Of a stretch of DNA of 64,000 bases, positions 1 through 7,046 are shown one piece after another. The DNA is taken from positions 5,687-69,686 of the forward strand of contig DCLA01000043.1 in assembly GCA_002320815.1 (NCBI GenBank), given 5' to 3'. A program made the position numbers and the translations under genes. Within the stretch, counting starts at the first letter, position 1. Every line of letters starts with the position of its first letter. The notes under the pieces were generated by a model, which saw nothing but the letters and a program-made list of their open reading frames with translations, ran no database searches and had not been told where the DNA came from. This stretch comes from Myxococcales bacterium UBA1660 (GTDB lineage Bacteria > Myxococcota_A > Polyangia > Polyangiales > Houyiibacteriaceae).

Positions 1-20
1 TCGGCTCGGCTCGGCTCGGC
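1..20. repeat. TCGGC pentamer tandem repeat at window edge
   Basis: Four perfect copies of the pentamer TCGGC fill the first 20 bases, followed by a decayed copy. The array lies just downstream of the stop codon of the leftward gene that ends at position 30. It may continue beyond the window. No function is visible; it looks like a slippage-type microrepeat. Confidence 0.7.
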
Positions 21-29
21 TCGATTCGC

Positions 30-452
30 TCAGCTCGCCGCAGCCGTCGGCTCGGCGCCGAGGAACTCGTGGATTCGCCGCCGCGTCCCGGCGTGGGTGA
101 TCGGCTTCAGAAAGGCGTCGACCTCGTCGAGGTTGCGGCAGAGGCGCCGTCGGTCGTTGTTCGCCTCGGCGATCATCGCGGCGACCTGGGTGGTGTCCTC
201 GTCGCCGACCAGCACCGCCACGCGCCCGATCTTCGGGTTGTCCCGGCGCATCAACCACACGAAGGCGTCGGCGACGTCCCGGGTCAGCGTCCCCGCCTCG
301 CGCCAGTCGGTGCAGATGACCACCTGACCGGTCGCCTTGCCGAGGATGCGACGGATGTCGCCCATGAAGCCGGCGTACTCGTCGATGGTCACCGGCGCGA
401 CGACCCGGGTGAGGAGCAGGAGCCCGTCGTCGCTGGTCGCTGAGAGCGGCAT
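30..452 (-). CDS. STAS/SpoIIAA-like domain protein
   Basis: A 140-residue soluble protein with no signal peptide or membrane segment. The pattern of a strand-rich start, the segment GQVVICTDWRE near residue 45 and amphipathic helices in the second half resembles SpoIIAA-like STAS proteins, which in other bacteria act in protein-protein switching or lipid binding. I infer this from overall pattern rather than a catalytic motif. The ATG at 452 is chosen because a TACCCT -10-like box lies exactly 7 nt upstream (460-465), which fits the leaderless pattern seen across the window. It is followed, 81 nt upstream, by another leftward gene. An unrelated alpha/beta protein of unknown function is the alternative. 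Confidence 0.6.
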   Translation of the reverse strand: MPLSATSDDGLLLLTRVVAPVTIDEYAGFMGDIRRILGKATGQVVICTDWREAGTLTRDVADAFVWLMRRDNPKIGRVAVLVGDEDTTQVAAMIAEANNDRRRLCRNLDEVDAFLKPITHAGTRRRIHEFLGAEPTAAAS

Positions 453-459
453 GCCAACG

Positions 460-465
460 AGGGTA
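460..465 (-). promoter_or_regulatory. -10-like box for the STAS-like gene
   Basis: On the minus strand this reads TACCCT, with 7 nt to the ATG at 452. The transcript would start at or beside the start codon. No convincing -35 hexamer is visible. Confidence 0.45.
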
Positions 466-532
466 GGGTCGATTCCGCGGCCTGTCCCACTTCCGCCACC
501 GGCGGGGGGACTTCGGAAGTCCTCGAGACGCC

Positions 533-1276
533 CTAGAAGAGGGGCGCAAAGGGGTCCGGTGCGGGGAGCTCGCCCACCGTGATGTCGGTGAGCTCCAGGG
601 TCATCGGGCCCAGCGAGTGCCGGGTCGCGAAGTGGACGCCCGCGCGCTCCTCCCAATCGGTCCAGCTCGCGTCGACGCCGCCGATGGGGATGATGGAGAC
701 CCACATCTCCCAGCCGGTGGGGCGCCCGTCGTTCCCCAGGTGCCAGAGGTAGGCGTCCCCCGGGGTCGCGCCACCCGAGGCGTATTCGATGAGGAGGTCG
801 TCGCCGACCAGGGAACGGGTGACCCCTTCGTCGAAGAAGGTGCGGAAGGGGAAGAGCCAGAAGGTGTCGTTGATGTGCCGACCCCACGCCGTGGCCAGGA
901 GCTCGTCGGCCTCCTCGCCGCGCACGCGCTGGCCGGCCACGTGGACCACGCCCGAGCGGTCGCCGAGCCGCAGCCAGGCCTCGTTCTCGCCAGGGCCTGC
1001 CGCGGGGAGATCTCCCCAGGTCACGTAGGCGAGGCCGCGCTCCCGATCCCACCGGTGGCGCATGCGGCCGGCGAAGTCGAAGGCCACGTAGCGCGCGTCG
1101 TCCCAGGCGGCCTGACCCACCGCATCCTGGACCTCCCGGGCCAGCGCGTCGGCGCCCTCTCCGGGCTCGCCGCTGGGGCGGCTCTCGTGCATCGCGACGC
1201 CGGCGATCACCGCGAGGGGCACCAGGAGCCCGAGCAGGATCCCCAGCCCCTTGGCCACCTTCTTCAGCCGCTGCAT
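533..1276 (-). CDS. Membrane-anchored protein of unknown function
   Basis: A 247-residue protein that begins with a short basic stretch and one hydrophobic helix (about residues 10-28), so it is either membrane-anchored or exported with an uncleaved signal. The rest is a single soluble domain rich in Trp and aromatic residues, with no family I recognise. The start at 1276 is supported by a purine-rich GGAGTGGAGG Shine-Dalgarno-like sequence. It lies between the STAS-like gene and the Cys-repeat lipoprotein gene, all leftward, but the intrinsic terminator at 1368-1395 separates it from the latter, so it is probably transcribed on its own. No catalytic motif is visible. Confidence 0.75.
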   Translation of the reverse strand: MQRLKKVAKGLGILLGLLVPLAVIAGVAMHESRPSGEPGEGADALAREVQDAVGQAAWDDARYVAFDFAGRMRHRWDRERGLAYVTWGDLPAAGPGENEAWLRLGDRSGVVHVAGQRVRGEEADELLATAWGRHINDTFWLFPFRTFFDEGVTRSLVGDDLLIEYASGGATPGDAYLWHLGNDGRPTGWEMWVSIIPIGGVDASWTDWEERAGVHFATRHSLGPMTLELTDITVGELPAPDPFAPLF

Positions 1277-1364
1277 CGAGCCTCCACTCCAAGGGGACGC
1301 CCTGGCCAGCGCCGCGTAACGGCAGCCTGCCCAGCCACGCTCGCGAACGAGCCCCCGAGACGCG

Positions 1365-1395
1365 AAAACGCCGGCCCCGTGACCGGGACCGGCGT
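1365..1395 (-). terminator. Intrinsic terminator of the Cys-repeat lipoprotein gene
   Basis: Positions 1368-1379 pair with 1384-1395 (12-bp stem, one C-A mismatch, loop TGAC). Read leftward, the stem is followed by four T residues (AAAA at 1365-1368 on the plus strand). It lies 35 nt beyond the stop codon at 1430, the right place for a rho-independent terminator of that gene. Confidence 0.75.
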
Positions 1396-1429
1396 CTTCG
1401 ACGGTGGGAGCCCGCGGGCTCCGCTGGGC

Positions 1430-2653
1430 TCAGCCCGCGCTGGCGCTCGCCGAGGCGCTGACCTCGACCGAGACCTCGAGCGAGACCGAGACCTGGCTCA
1501 TCGCCGCCGGGACGGCGGTGACGGCCTCGGCCATGCACATCGTGGCGGCCGCGACCTGACGGCCCACGCCGCGGAGGTTGCGGGTGGCGTCCACGAGCTG
1601 CTGACCGGCGCTGGCGACGATCTTGAGCTTGCGCTTGATCATCTGGAGCTCGCCCCAGCCGGCGCTGATGGCGGCGCGGACGCGGTCGGCCTTGTCCTGC
1701 ATGTTGCTGGAGACGTCGCCCGCGAAGTAGACCTCGGCGCGGCCGGGCTCGCACTCGGCCTGGGCGCTGAAGTTGGCGTCGCAGGAGGCGGAGCAGTCGG
1801 CGTCGGCCGACGGCGCGCGGACCTCGCCGGTGCAGCGGGGCTCCTGGTACTCGACCGAGCAGCCGCCGCGGCACTCGCCGGAGCAGCTGGCCTGGCCGCT
1901 GACCCAGCACTCACCCTCGCAGCCACCGTTGCAGCCACCCTCGCAGGTGCCGTGACAGGTGCCGCTGCAGGTGCCGGTGCACTCGCCCTGCGCGTTGCGC
2001 GCGGAGCACTCGCCCTCGCAGGTGCCGTTGCAGGTGCCCTGGCAGCCCGCGGTGCAGGTGCCCTCGCAGGTGCCGTTGCAGGCGCCCTGGACGTCCACGG
2101 AGCACTCGCCCTGACAGGTGGCGCTGCACTGGCCGGCGATGTAGCCGCCCTCGCACTCCACCTCGAACGAGCCGGGGTCGACGTTGACGTCGCACTCGGC
2201 GACGCACTCGGCGTAGGCGTCGACGCTCACCTCGCAGCGCGGGGGCTCGGCGACGACCTCGATCTGGAAGTTGGCCTCGGCGCGCAGGCCGCTCATCTCG
2301 GAGCGCATCTTCGCGGACACGGCCTGACAGACCGCGCGCACGTCGCCGCTGAGCTCGCCGCTGCTCATGCCGAGCTCGGAGCCCATGCGGGCGCAGACGT
2401 CCTTCAGCGATCCGGAGAGCTGGTTCGCGCTCGCCGTGAAGTTGTGGGCCGACTGAAGGAAATAGTGGACCTTCATGGCCGCGGAGCCTTCGCCGTAGCT
2501 GGCGTCACGGCATTGGGCGCTGAGGCCCGCGCTGCCGCCGGCGGACCCACTGCCGCCGCCGCCACCGCCGCCGCCCAATCCGCCCATGCCGCCGCCGCCG
2601 CCCGGGCAGGCGATCAGCGTCAGAGCGCCAAGAAGCATCAGAGTGCGTGTCAT
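1430..2653 (-). CDS. Cys-x3-Cys repeat lipoprotein
   Basis: A 407-residue predicted lipoprotein: hydrophobic signal peptide with lipobox LIAC (Cys16), then a long glycine-rich linker (about residues 17-45). Two alpha-helical segments (about residues 50-125 and 315-390) flank a central region (about 150-290) made of short Gly-x-Cys units such as CNGTCEGTC and CSGTCHGTC. In this region cysteines recur about every four residues, some 25-30 in total. The C-terminus is a Ser/Val/Ala-rich alternating tail. The central part could form a disulfide ladder or bind metal; I cannot choose between these. The start at 2653 has a GAGAGAGGA Shine-Dalgarno. It is monocistronic, with a terminator just downstream. 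I do not recognise a named family, although Gly-x-Cys repeat lipoproteins are a myxobacterial style of surface protein. Confidence 0.85.
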   Translation of the reverse strand: MTRTLMLLGALTLIACPGGGGGMGGLGGGGGGGGSGSAGGSAGLSAQCRDASYGEGSAAMKVHYFLQSAHNFTASANQLSGSLKDVCARMGSELGMSSGELSGDVRAVCQAVSAKMRSEMSGLRAEANFQIEVVAEPPRCEVSVDAYAECVAECDVNVDPGSFEVECEGGYIAGQCSATCQGECSVDVQGACNGTCEGTCTAGCQGTCNGTCEGECSARNAQGECTGTCSGTCHGTCEGGCNGGCEGECWVSGQASCSGECRGGCSVEYQEPRCTGEVRAPSADADCSASCDANFSAQAECEPGRAEVYFAGDVSSNMQDKADRVRAAISAGWGELQMIKRKLKIVASAGQQLVDATRNLRGVGRQVAAATMCMAEAVTAVPAAMSQVSVSLEVSVEVSASASASAG

Positions 2654-2799
2654 CGTTCGTCCTCTCTCGTCACCCCACCTTGGGGCTACCCCCGAGTTCC
2701 CGACCCGGTGGCCGCATCGATGTCGACCGAGGGTCTCACGGGATTACACGGCGGAAGGTACCTCACTCCCGGCCTTTGACGTCACGGGGAAAAGGACCG

Positions 2800-3468
2800 A
2801 TGATTCGACCCATGAGCCCTCGATTCCCCTGGAAGACGCTCGCGCTCGCGCTGGGCGTGATGACGTCCCTGGGGAGCCTGGTGGTGGCGCCTTCGTCCGT
2901 GAACGCGGACGCCAACTCGCCCGTGGTGGTCGTCGTGGAATCGGCCGATCGGCGCGTCGACGCCTCGGCGCTTCGCGTGGCCATCGCCCGCGAGGGCGTC
3001 CCGGCCTATGCCCTCTCGGACGACGCCGCGCCCACCGCCGAGGGCACGCTCACCGTGGTGATCCCCCGCGAGGGCGCCGTGCGCATGCGCTTCACCGACC
3101 CAGCGGGCCACACCCGGACCCGCGACCTCGAGGTCGACCACGGCGGCCAGGCCCCGATCCTCGCCCGGCTCGCCGTGCGCCTCGTGCGCGAGTCCCGGGT
3201 CGATCGGCCCGCGGGAAGCCGCGACGTCCTGGACCCCTGGCGGCACGCACCGGAGGCCGGTGAGCGGCAGGTCCTGGCCGAGGTCCTCGACCCCTGGGGC
3301 GACCACCCGCCGCGCGCGCGGCTCCGGCCCTACACCGAGGTCTTGGATCCGTGGGCCAGCACGCCGGCCGACTCGTCCGACGCGCCCGCCGTGACCGCCG
3401 TGGGGCCCGAGGTCATCGACCCCTGGGCCACCGAAGACGGTCAGCACCTGGACGCGCCCCGCCGCTGA
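2800..3468 (+). CDS. Secreted protein with four V-[LI]-DPW repeats
   Basis: A 222-residue exported protein. Signal peptide about residues 1-36 (hydrophobic core ALALGVMTSLGSLVV), then a compact beta-rich domain, then a C-terminal third carrying four copies of a short motif: DVLDPW, EVLDPW, EVLDPW and EVIDPW, spaced about 19-28 residues apart in otherwise disordered, Pro/Asp-rich sequence. The motifs look like docking peptides for a partner protein. The ATG at 2800 follows GGGGA at 9 nt; the ATG at 2812 is an alternative. The stop overlaps the next gene's start (TGATG), so the two are translationally coupled. Function unknown. Confidence 0.8.
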   Translation: MIRPMSPRFPWKTLALALGVMTSLGSLVVAPSSVNADANSPVVVVVESADRRVDASALRVAIAREGVPAYALSDDAAPTAEGTLTVVIPREGAVRMRFTDPAGHTRTRDLEVDHGGQAPILARLAVRLVRESRVDRPAGSRDVLDPWRHAPEAGERQVLAEVLDPWGDHPPRARLRPYTEVLDPWASTPADSSDAPAVTAVGPEVIDPWATEDGQHLDAPRR

Positions 3469-3710
3469 TGGCCTTCGGCGCTGGCCTCTCGCGCGCCTCG
3501 ACCGACGAGTTGAAGGCGCTCTTCGCCGCGCTCCACCACGGGCGGCTGGCGTTCCCGCTGGAGCGGACGACGATCCTGCTCTTGGGGCTCAACGGGCTCG
3601 CCGACCACGCCGACGTGCTCGTCGGTCTCGACGAGCGCGGGGTCCGGGCGGTGCTGGTCGCGGTGCTCGCCGAGCGGCGAGCCCTGGAAACCGGCGCCCG
3701 CCGCGGCTAA
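3468..3710 (+). CDS. Small conserved-looking soluble protein
   Basis: An 80-residue protein whose ATG overlaps the stop of the DPW-repeat gene (TGATG at 3466-3470). It ends 10 nt before the HemQ-like gene, so it sits within the same transcription unit. It appears all-helical, with a Leu/Ala-rich middle and no signal peptide or cysteines. I do not recognise it. The tight coupling and codon use matching the neighbours argue that it is real. Confidence 0.7.
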   Translation: MAFGAGLSRASTDELKALFAALHHGRLAFPLERTTILLLGLNGLADHADVLVGLDERGVRAVLVAVLAERRALETGARRG

Positions 3711-3720
3711 GAAGCGCTCC

Positions 3721-4515
3721 ATGAGCGACACCACGACGAAGGGCCCCGCAGCGCGCCCCGAGCTCCCCGAGATCGACGTGCGCGAGCACGCCTCCTTCCG
3801 CGGCCGCGACCAGGTCTCCGACCGCCGCCTCTTCATGCAGCTCCTGGTCTTCCGCGCGCCGGTGGGTGGCGACGCGGCGAAGCCCGCCGAGGCCCTCCAC
3901 GGCGCCCTCGCCGGCGAGCAGATCCCCGGCGTCGTCTACGCGGACGCCAACGACCCGCGCGGCATCGCCCTGCTCACCTGGAGCGAGGACCCGGCCCTCT
4001 TCGTCGACCGCGTGCGCCCGCTCTTCGCGCGCCACGAGCTGAACACCCTCGAGCTCCGGCCCGAGTTCACGATGATCGGCCGCAGCTACGCGACCGGCTT
4101 CGAGCCCGATCTCGAGTACTGGCTCCTGCGCCGCTACCCGGAGAACGTCACCGCGGAGGGGTGGCCCTGGGCGGTCTGGTACCCGCTGCGTCGCTCCGGC
4201 GCCTTCGCGCAGCTCACCGCCGAGGAGCAGCGCGGCATCCTCGGCGAGCACGCGCTCATCGGCCGGGCCTACGGCGCGCAGGACCTCGCCCACGACGTCC
4301 GCCTCGCCTGCCACGGCCTCGACCCCAACGACAACGAGTTCGTCATCGGGCTCATCGGCAAGGACCTCCACCCGCTCTCCCACGTGGTGCAGAGCATGCG
4401 GAGCACCAAGCAGACCTCCGAGTACATCACGCAGATGGGCCCCTTCTTCGTCGGCAAGGTGCTCCACGTGAGCCGCGGCAAGGTCGAAGCGGAGTCCGCC
4501 GCGCATGGGGGGTAG
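3721..4515 (+). CDS. Chlorite dismutase/HemQ-family haem protein
   Basis: A 264-residue protein with the ferredoxin-like alpha/beta fold signature of the Cld/HemQ superfamily. The C-terminal half has the EH-x3-GR-x-Y segment followed by GLDPNDNEFVIGL and a conserved MRSTKQTSEY stretch ending in GPFFVGK. In HemQ (coproheme decarboxylase of haem synthesis) and in chlorite dismutases the His of this EH-x3-GR segment is the proximal haem ligand; here it is His177. The residue 13 positions later, a distal Gln in firmicute HemQ, is Ala190 here, followed by His191. It is cytoplasmic, with no signal peptide. It overlaps aroC by 11 nt, so the two are co-translated. Coproheme decarboxylase is possible; a non-catalytic haem-binding paralogue is the alternative. 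Confidence 0.8.
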   Translation: MSDTTTKGPAARPELPEIDVREHASFRGRDQVSDRRLFMQLLVFRAPVGGDAAKPAEALHGALAGEQIPGVVYADANDPRGIALLTWSEDPALFVDRVRPLFARHELNTLELRPEFTMIGRSYATGFEPDLEYWLLRRYPENVTAEGWPWAVWYPLRRSGAFAQLTAEEQRGILGEHALIGRAYGAQDLAHDVRLACHGLDPNDNEFVIGLIGKDLHPLSHVVQSMRSTKQTSEYITQMGPFFVGKVLHVSRGKVEAESAAHGG

Positions 4516-5602
4516 CGTCTTCGGCACCGCCTTCCGCGTCAGCACGGCGGGCGAGAGTCACGGGCCGGGCAACGTCGTCATCGTCGACGGCTGTCCGGCC
4601 GGTCTCCCCCTCGGCCCGGAAGACCTCGAGGGCGACCTCGCGCGCCGGCGTCCGGGGCAGTCGAAGATCGTCACCCAGCGCAAGGAGCCCGACGCGCCGG
4701 AGATCCTCTCCGGCGTCTTCGAAGGGGTCACCACCGGCACGCCCATCGCGATCCTGGTGCGCAACCAGGACCAGAAGAGCCGGGACTACACCGACATCCA
4801 GGCCAAGTACCGGCCGGGCCACGCGGACTACAGCTTCGACGCCAAGTACGGCGTCCGCGACTACCGCGGCGGTGGTCGGTCGAGCGCCCGGGAGACCGTG
4901 GCGCGGGTCGCCGCCGGAGCCATCGCCAAGAAGCTCCTGGCCCACCTCTGCGGCGCCGAGGTCGTCGGCTACGTGGTGCAGGTCGGGGCGGTGAAGGCGA
5001 CCCTCGAGGGGCCGGTGACCCTGGACCAGGTGGAGACCCTGCCGGATGGGTCACCCAACATCGTGCGCTGTCCCGACCCGGTGGCCGCGGCGGCGATGGT
5101 CGAGCTCATCTCCGCGATGCGGAAGCAGCAGGACTCCATCGGCGGCGTGGCCGAGGTGGTCGCCACCGGCGTCCCCGCCGGGCTCGGCGAGCCGGTCTTC
5201 GACAAGCTCAAGGCGGACCTCGCCAAGGCGCTCTTCAGCCTGCCCGCGGTCCTCGGTGTGGAGTACGGCAGCGGCTTCGCTTGCGCGACGCAGCGGGGCA
5301 GCGAGCACAACGACGTCTTCACCACCGACGGCGACCGCGTGGTCACCGAGAGCAACCGCCACGGCGGCATGCTCGGCGGGATCTCCACCGGCATGCCCAT
5401 CGTGCTCCGGGCGGCGGTGAAGCCGACCTCCAGCCTCCCCCAGGAGCAGCGGACCATCACCAAGGACGGCGAGGCGACGACCATCCAGACCCGCGGTCGC
5501 CACGACCCGTGTCTCCTGCCGCGCTTCGTCCCCATGGCCGAGGCCATGGTCGCGATGGTGCTGGCGGACCACTTGCTCCGCAGCCGCACGCAGCGCCTCT
5601 GA
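4505..5602 (+). CDS. aroC: Chorismate synthase
   Basis: A 365-residue cytoplasmic enzyme that converts EPSP to chorismate, the last step of the shikimate pathway, using reduced FMN. The family motifs are all present: the N-terminal GESHGP, the RRRPGQSK loop, the RDYTDIQAKYRPGHADY region, YRGGGRSSARET, and the C-terminal GRHDPCLLPR. The length is normal for the family. The start overlaps the end of the HemQ-like gene by 11 nt. A 15-bp tandem repeat begins on the stop codon. No other shikimate gene is nearby. Confidence 0.97.
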   Translation: MGGSVFGTAFRVSTAGESHGPGNVVIVDGCPAGLPLGPEDLEGDLARRRPGQSKIVTQRKEPDAPEILSGVFEGVTTGTPIAILVRNQDQKSRDYTDIQAKYRPGHADYSFDAKYGVRDYRGGGRSSARETVARVAAGAIAKKLLAHLCGAEVVGYVVQVGAVKATLEGPVTLDQVETLPDGSPNIVRCPDPVAAAAMVELISAMRKQQDSIGGVAEVVATGVPAGLGEPVFDKLKADLAKALFSLPAVLGVEYGSGFACATQRGSEHNDVFTTDGDRVVTESNRHGGMLGGISTGMPIVLRAAVKPTSSLPQEQRTITKDGEATTIQTRGRHDPCLLPRFVPMAEAMVAMVLADHLLRSRTQRL

Positions 5603-5660
5603 GCACGGGGCCTCGGAGCACGGCGCTTCTGAGTACCGGGCCTCGGAGCGCTGGGCCTCC
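5601..5660. repeat. 15-bp tandem repeat, four copies, after aroC
   Basis: Four 15-bp units (5601-5615, 5616-5630, 5631-5645, 5646-5660) of the form GAGCACGGGGCCTCG with substitutions. The first unit starts inside the aroC stop codon. The period, a multiple of three, would keep a readthrough frame open. Nothing else is seen between aroC and 5705. Confidence 0.7.
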
Positions 5661-5705
5661 GAGAGCCGGAGTCCTCGTCGCCCCGGGGGGCGGCGGGGAC
5701 GGGCG

Positions 5706-5963
5706 TCAGGTCCCGAAACGCCAGAAGAGGACGGCGGCGAGGGCCACGACCAGCAAGATGGTCCAGAGGTGGTCGCCGAGGCCGCGCTTCTTGGGCTTCT
5801 CCACGCCCACCGCGCGCCGGAACCCGCCGACCATGCCCTGCATCACGCCGCCGCCGGCGCTGCTCTCGATCGGCTCGCTCTCGGCCTCCGCCGAGCCCGG
5901 GCCGTGGTACCGGCGCTGGCGCTTCTTGCTGGTGCCGCTCTTCTTCTGTCGCTTCTTGCCCAT
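5706..5963 (-). CDS. Small tail-anchored membrane protein
   Basis: An 85-residue protein with a strongly basic N-terminus (KKRQKKSGTSKKRQRR), a flexible middle, and one C-terminal hydrophobic helix (about residues 65-82, WTILLVVALAAVLFW) ending three residues before the C-terminus. This is tail-anchored topology with a cytoplasmic basic segment that could touch nucleic acid or lipid headgroups. The start has a GAGGGAA Shine-Dalgarno. It follows the oxidoreductase gene by 57 nt on the same strand, with a TAGGGT -10-like box 18 nt upstream suggesting its own promoter. Not recognised. Confidence 0.75.
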   Translation of the reverse strand: MGKKRQKKSGTSKKRQRRYHGPGSAEAESEPIESSAGGGVMQGMVGGFRRAVGVEKPKKRGLGDHLWTILLVVALAAVLFWRFGT

Positions 5964-6020
5964 CCGAATTCCCTCGTTCTCACCCTAGTCGAGCCTGCCG
6001 CTCCGCGCTCCCGCGCGGGC

Positions 6021-7025
6021 TCAGGACACCCGGATGCACACCTTCCCGAAGTGCGCGCCCCGCGCCAGGTACGCGAAGGCGTCCGGCACCTCGTCCATGG
6101 CGAACACCCGGTCGACCACGGGCTCCATCTCGTGGGCCGCGATGGCCCGGTTCATCTGGAGGAAGTCCTCCCGGCTGCCCACCATGATCCCGCGGAGCGA
6201 GACGCCGTTCATCAGCACCTTGGTGAGCGCGATGTCCGCCTTCACGCCGGCGAGGATCCCGATGATGGCGACCTGCCCGCCCACGCGCACGGCGCGCAGC
6301 GACTGGTTCACCGTGCCGGCGCCGCCGACCTCGATGACCCGGTCCGCGCCGCCCAGCCCGGCCACCGTCTTTCCCCACTCGGTGTCCTCGGTGTAGTCCA
6401 GGGTCTTCCAGGCGCCGAGCCCCTCGGCGCGCTCGCGCTTCGCCTGCTGGCTGGAGGTGACGATGACGCGCGCGCCCTTGAGCTGGGCGAGCTGGAGCGC
6501 GGCGATGGCCACGCCGCCGGTCCCCTGGACCAGCACCGTCTGGCCGGCGCGTACGCCCTCGAGGGCGTTCCACGCGGTGACCGCGGCGCAGGGGAGGGTG
6601 GCGGCCTGTTCGTCGCTCAGGTGGTCCGGCGTGGGGACCCAACCGTCGGCGTCGGCGACGACCAGCTCGGCCAGCATGCCGCCCGCGGTGGGCGTCCCCC
6701 GGGCGTAGCGGAGCCTCTCCTTGGTGGCCTCGCCGCCTTGCCAGCGCGGGGCGAAGCAGCCGAGCACCCGGTCGCCGACCTTCCACTCGTCGACGCCCTC
6801 GCCGACGGCGACGACCTCGCCCGCGCCGTCCGAGAGGGGCACGAAGGGGACCTTCATCCGCGGGTCGTACTCGCCGCGCACGATGAGCAGGTCCCGATAG
6901 TTCAGGCTGCACGCGCGAATGCGCACCGCGATCTGTCCGCGGCCGGGCCCGGCGGTCGGTTCGCCGGTGCGGAGCTCGAGGTTGTCCAGCCCGAAGGCCT
7001 CGCGGAGTTGCCACTGGCGGCTCAT
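6021..7025 (-). CDS. Zinc-independent MDR alcohol dehydrogenase/quinone oxidoreductase-type enzyme
   Basis: A 334-residue medium-chain dehydrogenase/reductase. The N-terminal GroES-like domain contains SLNYRDLL and GDRVLGCF. The Rossmann domain has the nucleotide-binding GTGGVA motif (about residue 155) and an NAD(P)-binding QGTGGV/ARVIVTSS arrangement. The structural-zinc cysteine cluster of classical alcohol dehydrogenases is absent, which places it with quinone-oxidoreductase-like MDRs. The substrate cannot be read. The ATG at 7025 fits the family N-terminus; a GTG at 7040 is possible. It starts 22 nt after the cytochrome gene on the same strand, so it is likely the distal gene of that unit. 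Confidence 0.85.
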   Translation of the reverse strand: MSRQWQLREAFGLDNLELRTGEPTAGPGRGQIAVRIRACSLNYRDLLIVRGEYDPRMKVPFVPLSDGAGEVVAVGEGVDEWKVGDRVLGCFAPRWQGGEATKERLRYARGTPTAGGMLAELVVADADGWVPTPDHLSDEQAATLPCAAVTAWNALEGVRAGQTVLVQGTGGVAIAALQLAQLKGARVIVTSSQQAKRERAEGLGAWKTLDYTEDTEWGKTVAGLGGADRVIEVGGAGTVNQSLRAVRVGGQVAIIGILAGVKADIALTKVLMNGVSLRGIMVGSREDFLQMNRAIAAHEMEPVVDRVFAMDEVPDAFAYLARGAHFGKVCIRVS

Positions 7026-7046
7026 GCCGCTTCGTACCACGGCGGC

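Noticed and set aside
1..20. TCGGC repeats as a CRISPR array or origin iteron
   Set aside because: Repeats are 5 bp, contiguous and without spacers; no Cas genes, DnaA boxes or replication genes are nearby.
617..2779. Long plus-strand open frame covering the leftward genes at 533-2653
   Set aside because: It runs antisense to two genes with signal peptides, a lipobox and, for one, a terminator, and has low-complexity Ala/Gly/Arg composition with no recognisable domain.
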